64,000 nt of DNA, from the NCBI RefSeq assembly GCF_963678635.1, contig NC_087068.1, positions 32,938,189 to 33,002,188 on the forward strand. The letters run 5' to 3'. The notes under the pieces were generated by a model. It saw nothing but the letters and a program-made list of their open reading frames with translations, was not told the DNA's origin and searched no databases. The stretch comes from Symsagittifera roscoffensis. Its lineage: Eukaryota; Xenacoelomorpha; Acoela; Convolutidae. Both the position numbers and the translations under genes were made by a program. Within the stretch, counting starts at the first letter, position 1; each line of letters begins with the position of its first letter. Shown piece after piece: positions 38,273 to 48,200 of this stretch.

Positions 38273-39883
38273 TCAAGTTGAGCAGGACTGAATTTGTCTC
38301 AGCGTTTGTGGTTGACCAATTCCGGAATTTCCGGAATGTTGTTCTTTCAATTGAATATTTGAAGTGTTAATTGTCAGCCGTTTATTTTCCGCGCGCTTTT
38401 TGATCAGCTGACACGGTGCTAGGTTTTGATTGGCTAAATTGTTCAGAATGACATTGTTAATCACTTCGAGGTTGTTTATGAATGCATTAATTGATGCTAC
38501 AACAAATTCCCCATCGTACTCGCTTGAAGGTATTGCCGATCCGACTGGATTTCTTGACATATAGTCTCATTTTGTTACCCGCCATATCTTTGATATCAAA
38601 ATGGAATGAAATTAGTCGGTCAATCCAGCGTGTTAACCTGCTTTGACTAGTTTTTGATCTTTTTCTTTAAAGCGTTGATCTAAGCTTGATGATCAGTGAT
38701 GACGGTAAAATGTTTTCCACAAAGATAGTATTTGAAATGTTCAAACTACCCCAAGAAATTCTAACTCAATAACTGAATACTTTTCCTCAGGAGAAATCAA
38801 GAAACGTGATGCACCCCGCCTTCATTTGAATGTTGTTCTCCTAAACCTGATTTGGAGGCATCGCATACTATGCGTGTTTGCAAATATTGATCAAAATAAT
38901 TGTTCTGTGTTATTTGAGAAACTAATTTAATTATATATGTAAATGATGTATTGTGTTTCGGGTTTCAGTTAGTTGGTTTATTTTTCTCTGTGTTTTTTTA
39001 GCAAAGGCCTCAATGCGGCTGCTGTCTGTGCTAAATTAGTAATGTATCTGGTAAGAGGTTATATGGAGCCCATAAACATTTTAAGTTGTTTAAATGTTTT
39101 TGGTCGTGATAGTTTTTTCAATCGCTTCTGTTTGCTAATTAATGGTTTGGTACCCTCGCTGTTTATGCTGAACCCTAACCACTCAAATTGTTTCCAGAAA
39201 AACTTAAATTTGTCCAGTGATTTTGCGAGGTTTTCCGCATCTACTTTTCCAATATAGTTTGAAGTTTTTGTTTAAGTATATCGAGTGATCCTTCCGTTAA
39301 TAAGAGTATGTCGTCCAGATATGCGTACGTATTTGAGCAATTGGTGAGTGTCAAATCAGTAGCCTTCTGAAATTCAGCTGGAATAACCGTGAGGCCGTAA
39401 AATCCGGTTTGAATTTGGTAGGTCCCGGTGGTATTGCTACCAATTAAACGGAAATAACATTGCTCTTGAGTTGGTTTATCCAAGGGGATTTGTGAGTAGG
39501 CATAACGCAAATCTAATGTTGAGAATAAAATTTAAAACTTAATGATTGTTGTTCGATTCCACCATTTGTGCTATGTTGGCTAATAGCGGATCAATATTAG
39601 GCATTCGATTTTTGTTCTTGTGAATAAATTTGTTTATTTTTTTTGAATCTAAAGCCAATTTCACCGTCTGGTCCTTTTTCAGGGAAATTACGATCGGACT
39701 AATGAATTGTCGGTCCGAGCTTTTATCCAAATTTATTATGTGTTTTTGGTCGAAAAGCTTGTTTAGTTCTTTTTTGACTCGTTCTTGCAGGTGCACTGTG
39801 ATACGGCGTCCCTTTTTTTGGATCGGAAAAATGTCTTTGCTAAATTGCGTTCGCATCACGTGGTTTTTTTCCAATGCGTACAC
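38273..39883 (-). pseudogene. RT and RNase H remnant of the decayed Gypsy element
   Basis: The RT N-terminal part is at 39539-39883 (FISPIVISLKKD, VKLALDSKKIN). The palm is at 39241-39510 with YAYSQIPLD, then FYGL and the intact YLDDILLL box (about 39304-39321). RNase H follows, with HFTVITDHQA near 38686-38720 and then an in-frame stop. A stretch starting SRNPVGSA (38273-38560) follows the RNase H domain, as usual. At least three frame breaks are present. Confidence 0.85.
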
Positions 39884-39965
39884 ATAAGTGTGGGAAATTG
39901 CCTTTAACCCATTTTTTGATATTATGGTTTGATTCCTCTGGTTCGTGTATGTTCAGCACTTTTCG

Positions 39966-40148
39966 TCATTTTTGTTTTTCTTGCACTAGTTTAACTCCAA
40001 TCTGTGGTAATATTATTCTACCTATGTTGTTCGCTTTCTGATCGTCAACAATGATGAATGGGGCGGCTTGTTTTTTCCAGCCTCCAGATTTGATTGTTAT
40101 GATCAATCTTCCTTTTGGATTGAGTTTTTTGCCATTGTAACTTGCCAA
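39966..40148 (-). pseudogene. Protease-region remnant
   Basis: A 60-codon stretch between gag and RT, ending in a lysine-rich segment. It has hydrophobic strands (LIITIKSGG, PFIIVDD) of the kind found in retropepsin domains. The catalytic D-T/S-G triplet is not present in the open part, so the call rests on position. Confidence 0.45.
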
Positions 40149-40243
40149 ATTTCATGCGGCGTCATCCGGTGGGATACGTTTGAACAATGCTGATTTGTCA
40201 TTTTCATGCCGCCGCCGAGCTGTTTTTTTGTTTAGAAACGACA

Positions 40244-41597
40244 TTATACTCCCGGATTCTGCGATAGTTCTTCTGTTCTCGTCTTTAATTTAACTTTGTG
40301 TCCGATAGGATCATCTTCTGATACATTGGCCGTGTTTTTAATTTCGAAAACTTCCCAAGATGCCTTTACCGAAAAATTATCAATTTGGTATTCATCCCAA
40401 CCGTTATTTGATGTAAATTCTGCGAATGCTACTGGATCTTTGTCCGTTTCTTGACTCTGCGTCTCAAGTTCCTCCTTTTCTTCCTTATAATTGCGGTCCC
40501 CCATATAAGTGAAGTTTCCTGGATAGCACACTTCCGCAAAGTGCCCCCGTTTTGCACATTTTGAACAAATTTTGACCTTTGCGGAACACGATTGTAAGTG
40601 GTTCTTTCCGAATTGATTACCACATTTGTAAAAAATGTTTCTGGGTATTGAAGTTCATTTTTCGTTGTTGTTGTTGTTGACCCTTTGTATTTCGTTGTCC
40701 ACGTGTATATGGTCGACCGCGAAAATCGCCCCGACTTCTCTGTGAGCCCTGATTATTTGCATAATTACTGCGTGCACGTTTGTTGATATGATGCATTGGC
40801 TCTTGATCTATTGTGGTTTGATTTCCAAAAGGCTACGTGCTCATTGTGCGACTATGTTCGATACCTTTTTCCCGTCGTATTGCAAATTCATATGCATCAT
40901 GTGGGTTTCGCGTTTGGGCTAGTAACTCCTCGGTGAATTTCTCGTTGTGCATATGTGCAGTGATCATGTCTCTTACCCATTCGTCTTTGCGGTCTCCACA
41001 GTCTGCCCTTGAGGCCAGTTCAACTAGATCCGCGTGGAATTGTTCAAAACTTTCAGTTTTCTTTTGCTTTCTACAAATAAAATTATATCTTTCAAACGCC
41101 ACAACTCTGGTTGTGACAAAAATATCTTCTTAAGTCGTTAATAAATTTTTTGTAGTCACCGTATGTAGGTTAAGGCTTGGTCGCTTTTGTTGAACTTGTC
41201 GTTGCCCCTCGGCGCCGTGCCAGAAAAAAAGTAGCTTCGTACTTTTGCGTCGGCCTCATCCCACCGGAAAGAATTGCATAAAACTCCTTTTTCTCTGACC
41301 TTAACCAAATGGTTCTCCCAGTCGACTGTCTTTTCTTGATTTCTAACTTCCTGGTTTTTCTTTTGTGCTTATGTTTCCCCCGTTATCTCAACTTCATAAA
41401 TGCGTTCTGTAGACTCAACTAGTGGTGGTGGTTCATTTCATTGTAGATTTCTTACTTCGATTCCTTCCTTCGCGAATACTGCCATTTCGAATATTGCTGC
41501 CCATTTCGACCACTCGAGAGGTGGATCAGTCAGAGGTGTCTCCCAGAATGGGCTGATGTTTAGCGGGTTTTTCGAAAATCCTGCTGACTGCGCCATG
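40244..41597 (-). pseudogene. gag remnant of the decayed Gypsy element
   Basis: Gag begins MAQSAGFSKNP, its ATG made of the last LTR base plus the first two PBS bases, so there is no leader. The N-terminal stretch ends near 41438. The capsid-like part is at 40833-41102 (ESFEQFHADLVELASR, typical of retrotransposon Gag). The nucleocapsid knuckle CSKCAKRGHFAEVC (C-x2-C-x4-H-x4-C) lies at 40526-40567. Stops and shifts split these parts. Confidence 0.8.
41582..41595 (-). promoter_or_regulatory. Primer-binding site (tRNA-Ser type)
   Basis: On the minus strand TGGCGCAGTCAGCA follows the 5' LTR with no gap. TGGCGCAGTC is the start of the tRNA-Ser-complementary PBS known from the 17.6/297 group of Gypsy elements. 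Confidence 0.8.
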
Positions 41598-41849
41598 TCA
41601 TATCTCAATGTATGAACGTGAGTATATCGAACCCGAACGGATTGATAAACGGAATCTTTGATGTGATTTTGATAAAACAATTGTTCTTAAGAATCATAAA
41701 ATATCGTCTGAGCTATTGCTCATGTTACCACTTCGGCGTACAGTCGTACAAGGTCAATTGACCAAACATGTTAATGAATTTATAACAATATGTCAAACAT
41801 AAATGTATGCATCAATGATGCTAAGTTTATCTATCCGTACCGGATGACA
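41596..41849 (-). repeat. 5' LTR of the decayed Gypsy element
   Basis: 254 bp, paired with 35017-35269 (around twenty differences by eye). The TSD AGGAT follows at 41850-41854. Confidence 0.95.
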
Positions 41850-41933
41850 AGGATCATCCATCGTACCCACAGTGTTAATAGGAGCAACTGTGTCCAGAAA
41901 ATTGGTATCTCTAATATTTTTTTTAGTGTGTAC

Positions 41934-42056
41934 CTGCCATGAGGGGTCTCTTCTCATCTGGTAGTGCTGTGGGAGGGGTTTGGGCTGTGCCAGCTGCTGC
42001 ACTCTCTGGGAGGCAGTGGCCTTCAGAGCACCCGGCTCCACCGAACCCCACTCTGG
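41934..42056 (-). CDS. THEG-repeat gene, exon (third seen)
   Basis: A 123-bp, phase 0-0 exon. The acceptor (tgtatag) ends at 42057, the donor cag|gtacac is at 41934/41933. It encodes one THEG unit: PEWGSVEPGALKATASQR, then VQQLAQPKPL, ending DPSWQ. The THEG family (SPMAP2) consists of such W...A...AS.R...LA.PK units and is known from sperm flagella microtubules. The preceding intron is 177 bp. Reading continues open past the donor for some 28 codons to the Gypsy insertion, so a longer exon form cannot be excluded. Confidence 0.75.
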
Positions 42057-42233
42057 CTATACAAAACAATACAGTGCTGGTTCAGTAAACACGTACAAGA
42101 CTGCTGGTATGAAGGCAAAGCCTAAGTTGCTCTCACAACCCTTAAGCATCGATGAAAAAGTTTTTTTTTCAAAACAGCTTTTTCTTTCTTTTTATTTAGC
42201 CTTTAGTTACAGCAAAGTTTCAAAAATTTGTAC

Positions 42234-42492
42234 CTCGTAGTCCTGCTGGAGCTTTTTGCGAGGTTTGGCCAACTCTTCCACTCTTTGGGAGGGCTTCATG
42301 CCAGCAGTGGACTTCTCCCGTTGACCGGCTGCCGGCATTTGCTGCTGCTGCTGCAGCTGCTGCTGTGGCTGTTGCTGGAAGGAGGCTGGCACTACGTGGG
42401 GTGCTGGGTAGTCCTTTGGCTTGCTCAGTGCTTCTAGTCGTTCCGAGGGCTTCGTGCTCTTCGCAGCTCCACTCACCTCCCACTCGGGATCT
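42234..42492 (-). CDS. THEG-repeat gene, exon (second seen)
   Basis: 259-bp exon. The acceptor is ttgtgcgacag and the donor tacgag|gtacaa. It carries two THEG units, DPEWEVSGAAKSTKPSERL..LSKPK and a second with MKPSQRVEELAKPRK, separated by a glutamine-rich linker (QQQ runs, CAG/CTG codons, around 42340-42370). Its first base completes the codon split by the upstream intron (ag|a = Arg), and it ends in phase 0, matching the next exon. No stop interrupts it. Confidence 0.8.
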
Positions 42493-42919
42493 CTGTCGCA
42501 CAAATTCAACTCATCTCTTTCTCTCAATTTCTCTTAAGCACTTTGGTGATGTTTTTCCCCAATTATATACAAAACTCTTTGATAAAAAAAAACAATTAGT
42601 ATCTTTCTCTGTGCAGGCATGACTCAATCAAGATTGCTTCCCAGAACCTAAAGACTACCAAAACAAAGAATAAAAGTTGAGTGAAAACTGGATTTGAAAT
42701 TGAGCTAAACATAAGTATGCAACAGTGCTTCTGAAATAGTATCGGATTTTTGAATTCAAAAAGACCCATAAGTTTTACACGATGAAGTCAATGCCTGGTG
42801 GTAGTTTGACTGTCCAGAAGTTTTCGGTAGCCTTCTGTTGTGTGAGAACTCGTCTCCAACACATTTACTGTTTCTTTTCATTTTCCCGTTTGACTTGTTA
42901 GAGAAGTTGTGGTTCTTAC

Positions 42920-43010
42920 CTGATGTCTTTGTCCTTCCTCTCTTTGGGCTTGGCTAGTTCTGCTATCCTCTCAGAAGCCCCCTCCCCAGTTGTTTTATCC
43001 GGATCTTTGT
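42920..43010 (-). CDS. THEG-repeat gene, exon (first seen)
   Basis: 91-bp exon. The acceptor is attggccag and the donor atcag|gtaaga, a good consensus. It encodes DKDPDKTTGEGASERIAELAKPK followed by a basic stretch: the GASERI.ELAKPK core is diagnostic of the THEG repeat. It starts with two bases of a split codon, so there must be an earlier exon. None is visible before the giant element at 43115, nor did I find one in 61875-64000, so the 5' end of the gene is probably beyond the window. Confidence 0.8.
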
Positions 43011-43114
43011 CTGGCCAATAGACTGACGGTCTAAACACGGCCGCCACAAATTACACACTCAATAAATATGCGGCGGCTGTTGAAGCGTATGTTAAAAGCT
43101 GACGCTGAACAATG

Positions 43115-43524
43115 TGGAACCTGATCTAAACTATATTTTATGATTGGATAAATTAAATGTTTTACCAATGTAAAGTATTTAATATTAACCAATCATGATC
43201 CATCTAACTAACAACCCACTTATTTGTAAGTGCTGAAGTTACTTGTAATTTCAGCACCAGAGAGATTTGAATTTAACTTAGAAATTAGTTGGACTCTCCC
43301 GAGCACTTCAGCAGCCGCAATAAACCAGTATACCCTAGATCTATTGAGCCTAGCAGAGACTAGTTAAACAACCTGAGACTAGATAGTATAAGAGTAAGAT
43401 TAGGATCGGTATTAGACTAAGAAGTTGCACGAATCTATCCGGCCGAAAATAAGATAGCGTGACGAGCAGACGGTGTACCCTATCCGAAATTACTCTATGA
43501 GTTATACCCACCAGTCCTAACTCA
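43115..43524 (+). repeat. 5' LTR of the giant element
   Basis: 410 bp, starting TGGAACC and ending CTAACTCA. An AATAAA signal lies at 43319-43324. An AT-rich stretch (ctatattttatg, near 43130) could serve as a TATA region. It appears identical to 61461-61870. Confidence 0.97.
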
Positions 43525-43526
43525 TC

Positions 43527-43541
43527 TGGTGCGACCATAAG
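43527..43541 (+). promoter_or_regulatory. Primer-binding site candidate
   Basis: TGGTGCGACCATAAG starts two bases after the LTR. The TGG start and position are as expected for a tRNA 3'-end primer. I could not assign the tRNA. Confidence 0.65.
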
Positions 43542-44777
43542 TCTCGAACAAGACCTTACTAGATTAGAATTAACCAAAATAGATTAGAAATTAGACAAAA
43601 ACATTTACAAAATGTTATACGACAATAATTTAATCGAAATGTCTCTCCGACTCAATAGATCAGAGCCAATATTCCGAACCATAACAGAACTACCCGGAAT
43701 TGGAAGAAGACCTCGAACCAAAGACGATATACGACAAAGTAGAAACTTGCCGTATAGTTATATGATAGTTCGGCAAAAGCCAGAACAAACTTTTATATTT
43801 CGAATACTACTTGCAATGAATTTAGATTTCCATTTGCAAACATAAAACCTTGAAGTTACTCTTCAAAATCATTTCAGGCGCTAAACAAAATTAATATTAT
43901 ACAATAACGATTGATAAAAAGATCTAAGATCGTTTTCCTAAAACTCTGCAGTATTATACAAAACATGTTTGAAAAATATTTATTGGAAAATAAAAATAAA
44001 AATTAGTAGCATGACAATAAATGGTTAGTAATCATAAATCATCCTGTTGTTCCAGCTCCATCATCTAAAACATAACAGCAATCATAAACCCACTAACATC
44101 ATCAAAACACTAAATCTTTCCTTTACACACATTTAAAATTTTATTAAAACTTAAATTCACTTAATTTTAAAACCAGATCATCAAGGCTTATCCTTGGATC
44201 TTAAATCATTTTCTACTTAATTAAAATCTCAAATTTGATCATCAAGGCTTATCCTTGGATCAAACAGAACAACTTTGTTCTCCCCCACCCACTTAATTAG
44301 TGTCTAACGACCTCAAACGTCGATTCACTACCCAACCCTTTCTAAAGACCCAAGACTAATAGAAATTTTTAAACAAAACTAATCATTCAAATTAGGATAA
44401 ATAGTGAAGAACTTCGGTTATTCATCCTTCACTTGACCCCCCCTCTTACCAGACCCAGGATAAATCTTAGACTTAGTAAGTTTAAAATAGTATCTAACGA
44501 ACTACTCGCGTTCTAATTATACCTGAACCTTGTGGATCGATTTACTATTCTCCAACCCTTGAACACAATCACTACCCCTAAGTAAGATTAAGTAAGTTAA
44601 CACCTTAGCTTATACTAGTCACGAGAAAGTAAAAATCATTCTTCGGAATCGATATACTTTTCTCTCCAACCCTGAACAAATAGACCCAGGTTAAGCTAAC
44701 CAAAAAATCGTAAGAACTAACAGTTTAGGAAAATAGAAATCATTTAACAACCTTTTGCATCCGTCATCCTAAACCTT
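43542..44777 (+). other. Leader of the giant element
   Basis: A 1.2-kb, mostly non-coding leader, long for a Gypsy element. It contains a 77-codon open frame (43612-43845, starts MLYDNNLIEMSL, not recognised), a pair of identical hairpin sequences (44176-44200 and 44237-44261), and two GTAAGT strings (44476 and 44592) that could be splice donors for downstream ORFs. Roles in packaging or splicing are inferred from position only. Confidence 0.5.
44176..44261 (+). promoter_or_regulatory. Paired identical hairpins in the leader
   Basis: A 25-base string occurs twice, at 44176-44200 and 44237-44261. Each can fold: GATC and CAAGG on the left pair with CCTTG and GATC on the right around a CTTAT loop. 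Twin hairpins upstream of gag are a common shape for retroviral dimerisation or packaging signals, which I infer but cannot show. Confidence 0.5.
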
Positions 44778-45245
44778 ATGTCATTTAAAAACCTAGGAAA
44801 TAAACAAACAATCATTTTACACAATTGTGAAATAGATAACAAAAAATACGACCTTGTAATCACACCTCATACACAAACAGTTGGATACATTCGCACAAAA
44901 CGACAAACACTAAAGAGGAAAATAATAACTAAACAAAGACAAATAACACGAAAAAGATTTTCAAAAAATCGAAACGCATTTTCAGAATCAGAAACCAACA
45001 GTTTAGACGAACTTTACAAACTAAAAGAATCAATAGATAAAAATTACCCACTTCACGATCAATTATATTTTTCTGACTCAGAAACAACTTCAAATTCATC
45101 ACAAAGAGGAAAAAGAAGAATAAAAAAACAGTACAAACACAAACCAGTACATCTATACAATTGGAATCAACCAATTCGACACATTAATAATTACATATTA
45201 ACAGTCATCGAACGGAAAAATGAGTTCAACACACACCCCAGGTGA
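44778..45245 (+). CDS. Small basic ORF upstream of gag (155 aa)
   Basis: Starts MSFKNLGNKQTIILHNCEID and ends 26 bases inside gag, in a different frame. The product is strongly basic (KRK, RKR and KKQYKHK clusters), with a serine/acid patch in the middle (SDSETTSNSS). No known domain is recognised and no signal peptide is visible. It could be an RNA-binding accessory protein, or an N-terminal extension of Gag reached by +1 shifting in the overlap. Codon use and the open length resemble the neighbouring element genes, so I believe it is translated. Confidence 0.55.
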   Translation: MSFKNLGNKQTIILHNCEIDNKKYDLVITPHTQTVGYIRTKRQTLKRKIITKQRQITRKRFSKNRNAFSESETNSLDELYKLKESIDKNYPLHDQLYFSDSETTSNSSQRGKRRIKKQYKHKPVHLYNWNQPIRHINNYILTVIERKNEFNTHPR

Positions 45246-48200
45246 CGAAACTCCAGATGATGATGAAATCTTTCCTTTTATAGTAGATGCAGATACTGAT
45301 AGAGGACAACACATATTTTGTCAAAATTTACTCGTAAATTTATTTGAACCCGGAATCAGTCCATGTAAAACAGAGTTCCCCGATGTAAAAATCAAAAGAC
45401 AAATCATAGATCACTATCTAAAAGATATATGCAACATAACACAACAGTATGGAATCTACTCCATAGAATTCACCTCCCCAAACCATAATAATAGAAAATA
45501 TACAATTCAAACAGACGATCTTGATTTAGAATTTTCAAAAGTTTTTTCAGAATATATAAAAAGCATTCAATACCATAACTCACAAAGAGCAAATTCCATT
45601 TTCACCAATGAAGTTTTCGCAATAATATATAGTTATATTTCGATATTAGAAAACGAAATCCCAATAACAAATGTCTCACCGACAGAAACATCTAAACATT
45701 TAAGAGTACGACATGAAATCACACTACTCTCTAGTTATTTAAACATCATTAAAGAAAATTTCACGAAAGACGACGTTTCACAACATACCAAACACGATTT
45801 ACAAAAAATTTTGGCATGGTTCATAATAGATTATTTCACACACAATATTGATTTAATTGCACAAGCAAGAAAAAATTTTAGACCCCAAAATTCGAACGAT
45901 GATACCGCTATCACAGAACAATCAGATTATGTTTGGGACCCCGAATGGTCTCATCCCGCATTTATAAGCTTTCCACAATCAATCTCAAGTCAAGCAATAG
46001 GTACAATATCTTACATAAGAGATTATGTAAGAGTAATACCATTAACAATTGATGCAACACCATTAAACTATAATACATTTTTACCCGATACACAAAATAA
46101 TAGTTTAAACTCTACAGTCATACACAACGAAAACCTCAATGGAACTAGGAATCTTACTCAACAAGATATCCAGACACCATCACACTTCATAAATGAAGAA
46201 ATTGTACACACAACAACTACACAACAAAGTATTTCACCAATACGCCCGAATTTAACAACACCAAGAAATACAAATCCTTCACAAACACAGGTAACCTTAC
46301 AATCAACCGTTAAACCTTCGGTTGCTCCTAAATATTCACATATGGATTACCAAACATACAGACCCATGATAATACCATCAAAAACACGCAAAACATTCAC
46401 TAGAAACAACTTTGCAGACCATAATTATAATTATACACATCCATCAAAAACAAATTATCAACCACAAAGGAATTTTAATCAATATACAAAACCTCGAAAC
46501 TGGGATAACCCAACGGCCCAATATAATTCCAAAAATTTTCAACCAAATCCTCCACAGGATCGCAGTGAAAATTACCCATTTTTTCAACAGAATAAAAATA
46601 AAAAACAAACATCTTATCAAATGGATTATTTATCCTCAGATGATGATTTCTTACAACAAGATATATTTGCACCAAATACTCAAGAATACCGTAGACAAGG
46701 AATACAGAGAACACGTACAAATCATAGAAATTTTTCTCCACAACCAATAGATGCACAAAATCAACAACCAATTCAACAACAAAATCTAATTAATACACAA
46801 TCTTTCCAACCAATTCAACAAAAAAATCCAATGACTACACACTCGTATCAAGCATCACAAATGCAAAATGAAATACCACTCCCATATTATCTCCAACAAC
46901 ATGAAATAACAAGAAACCAACTTTCAAATTTTTCTCAAATGCCAAATGCAGCAGAATCATTACAAATGACAATGAATCCATACCTTATGGGTGGATCATC
47001 AATAACATCAAACAAACCTTTAATGGTTTTCACAGGAACAGACCCTGAATACTCTGTAGAAGATTATTTAAATGCAGTAACAGCAAACCTGATTTTAAAC
47101 ATTGGACCTGAACCAATTAATACGCCACTACATCAAAATTGGATACATCGACGCACAGCGTTAATACAAACAACCTTAGATGGCGCAGCCCAAAAATGGT
47201 TTTCAGTACTACCTCTAGAAATAAAATCAAACTGGAAAAGGTTTACACAGGAATTTTCAAAAATGTTTGACTCCGAAAGAAACAAACAACAACAAAGAGT
47301 TTTATGTAATGAAATTCGCAGATTACCAAACGAAACCATCAAGCAAATAGCAGTACGAATCGAAACACTAGTTCGAAAAGCATACTCACTAAATACACAT
47401 GACTATAAAAACACAAAGATGACAGAAATCTTAATGATGACCTTAACACCACAATTAAGGAAAATAGCAATAAAAAAGAGAGCATCCCATCCTTCTTCAA
47501 TTCGAGAACCCGATTTAGATTTTCGAAAACTAGTAGACAAATTAGAACAAGCAGAAATCACGATGAAACTAGAAGAAACGGAAAATCTGAAATTACAATA
47601 CGTTAACAGAATTGAAACGACTCCCACTAATATTAATAATATACAAGAATCAGAAACAGACCTCGTTGAAAAAATCACTGAAATACTCAATATTTACGAA
47701 AAGAACCCAAACTTTAAAGGCAAACCATCTTTCAAAAAATGGTGTAATTATTGCCGACGATACGGACATAGTATTTCCGAATGTAGACAAAAACAGCAAG
47801 ATAGTCAAAATAAACCTCAAAAATACAAAGAACCAAATAAATCATTCTATCAATACATGAAAAAAGATCAAAATCTACCAAACAAAAATGTATACAGCAA
47901 CAACAGTTCAGGAAAGCCACTTCCGAACAATACAAGTTATACAAGAAATCAATCCCCATATAACTCAAGTTATAGAGGAAGATCACCAGAACGAAGAAAT
48001 ACACAAAATTCATCACAAAATTACTACAATAGACCAAATAGTAGAAATAACTACTCCAGATCAAATTCAAATACACAACGATTTGTTTCTAGATCTAATT
48101 CCCAATCAAGAAATAACTACTATCCAAACAACCAATCACGAAATTCATCATACAATAGGAATAGAAACTACTCCTATAATCGAAATAGAAGTTATTCAAA

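Larger units (their letters stand above)
35017..41849 (-). mobile_element. Full-length decayed Ty3/Gypsy LTR retrotransposon
   Basis: A 6833-bp element on the minus strand. The LTRs are 35017-35269 and 41596-41849, with TGTCAT...ATGACA ends. It is flanked by a 5-bp direct repeat AGGAT (35012-35016 and 41850-41854), proving one insertion event. In element order it has PBS, gag with a CCHC knuckle, protease region, RT (YLDD), RNase H (TDHQ), integrase core, and a basic C-terminal tail, followed by a PPT. The LTRs differ by roughly 7-8% by eye and the coding frames are broken, so it is old and inactive. It sits in the intron downstream of the THEG exon 41934-42056, in the same orientation as that gene. 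Confidence 0.95.
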
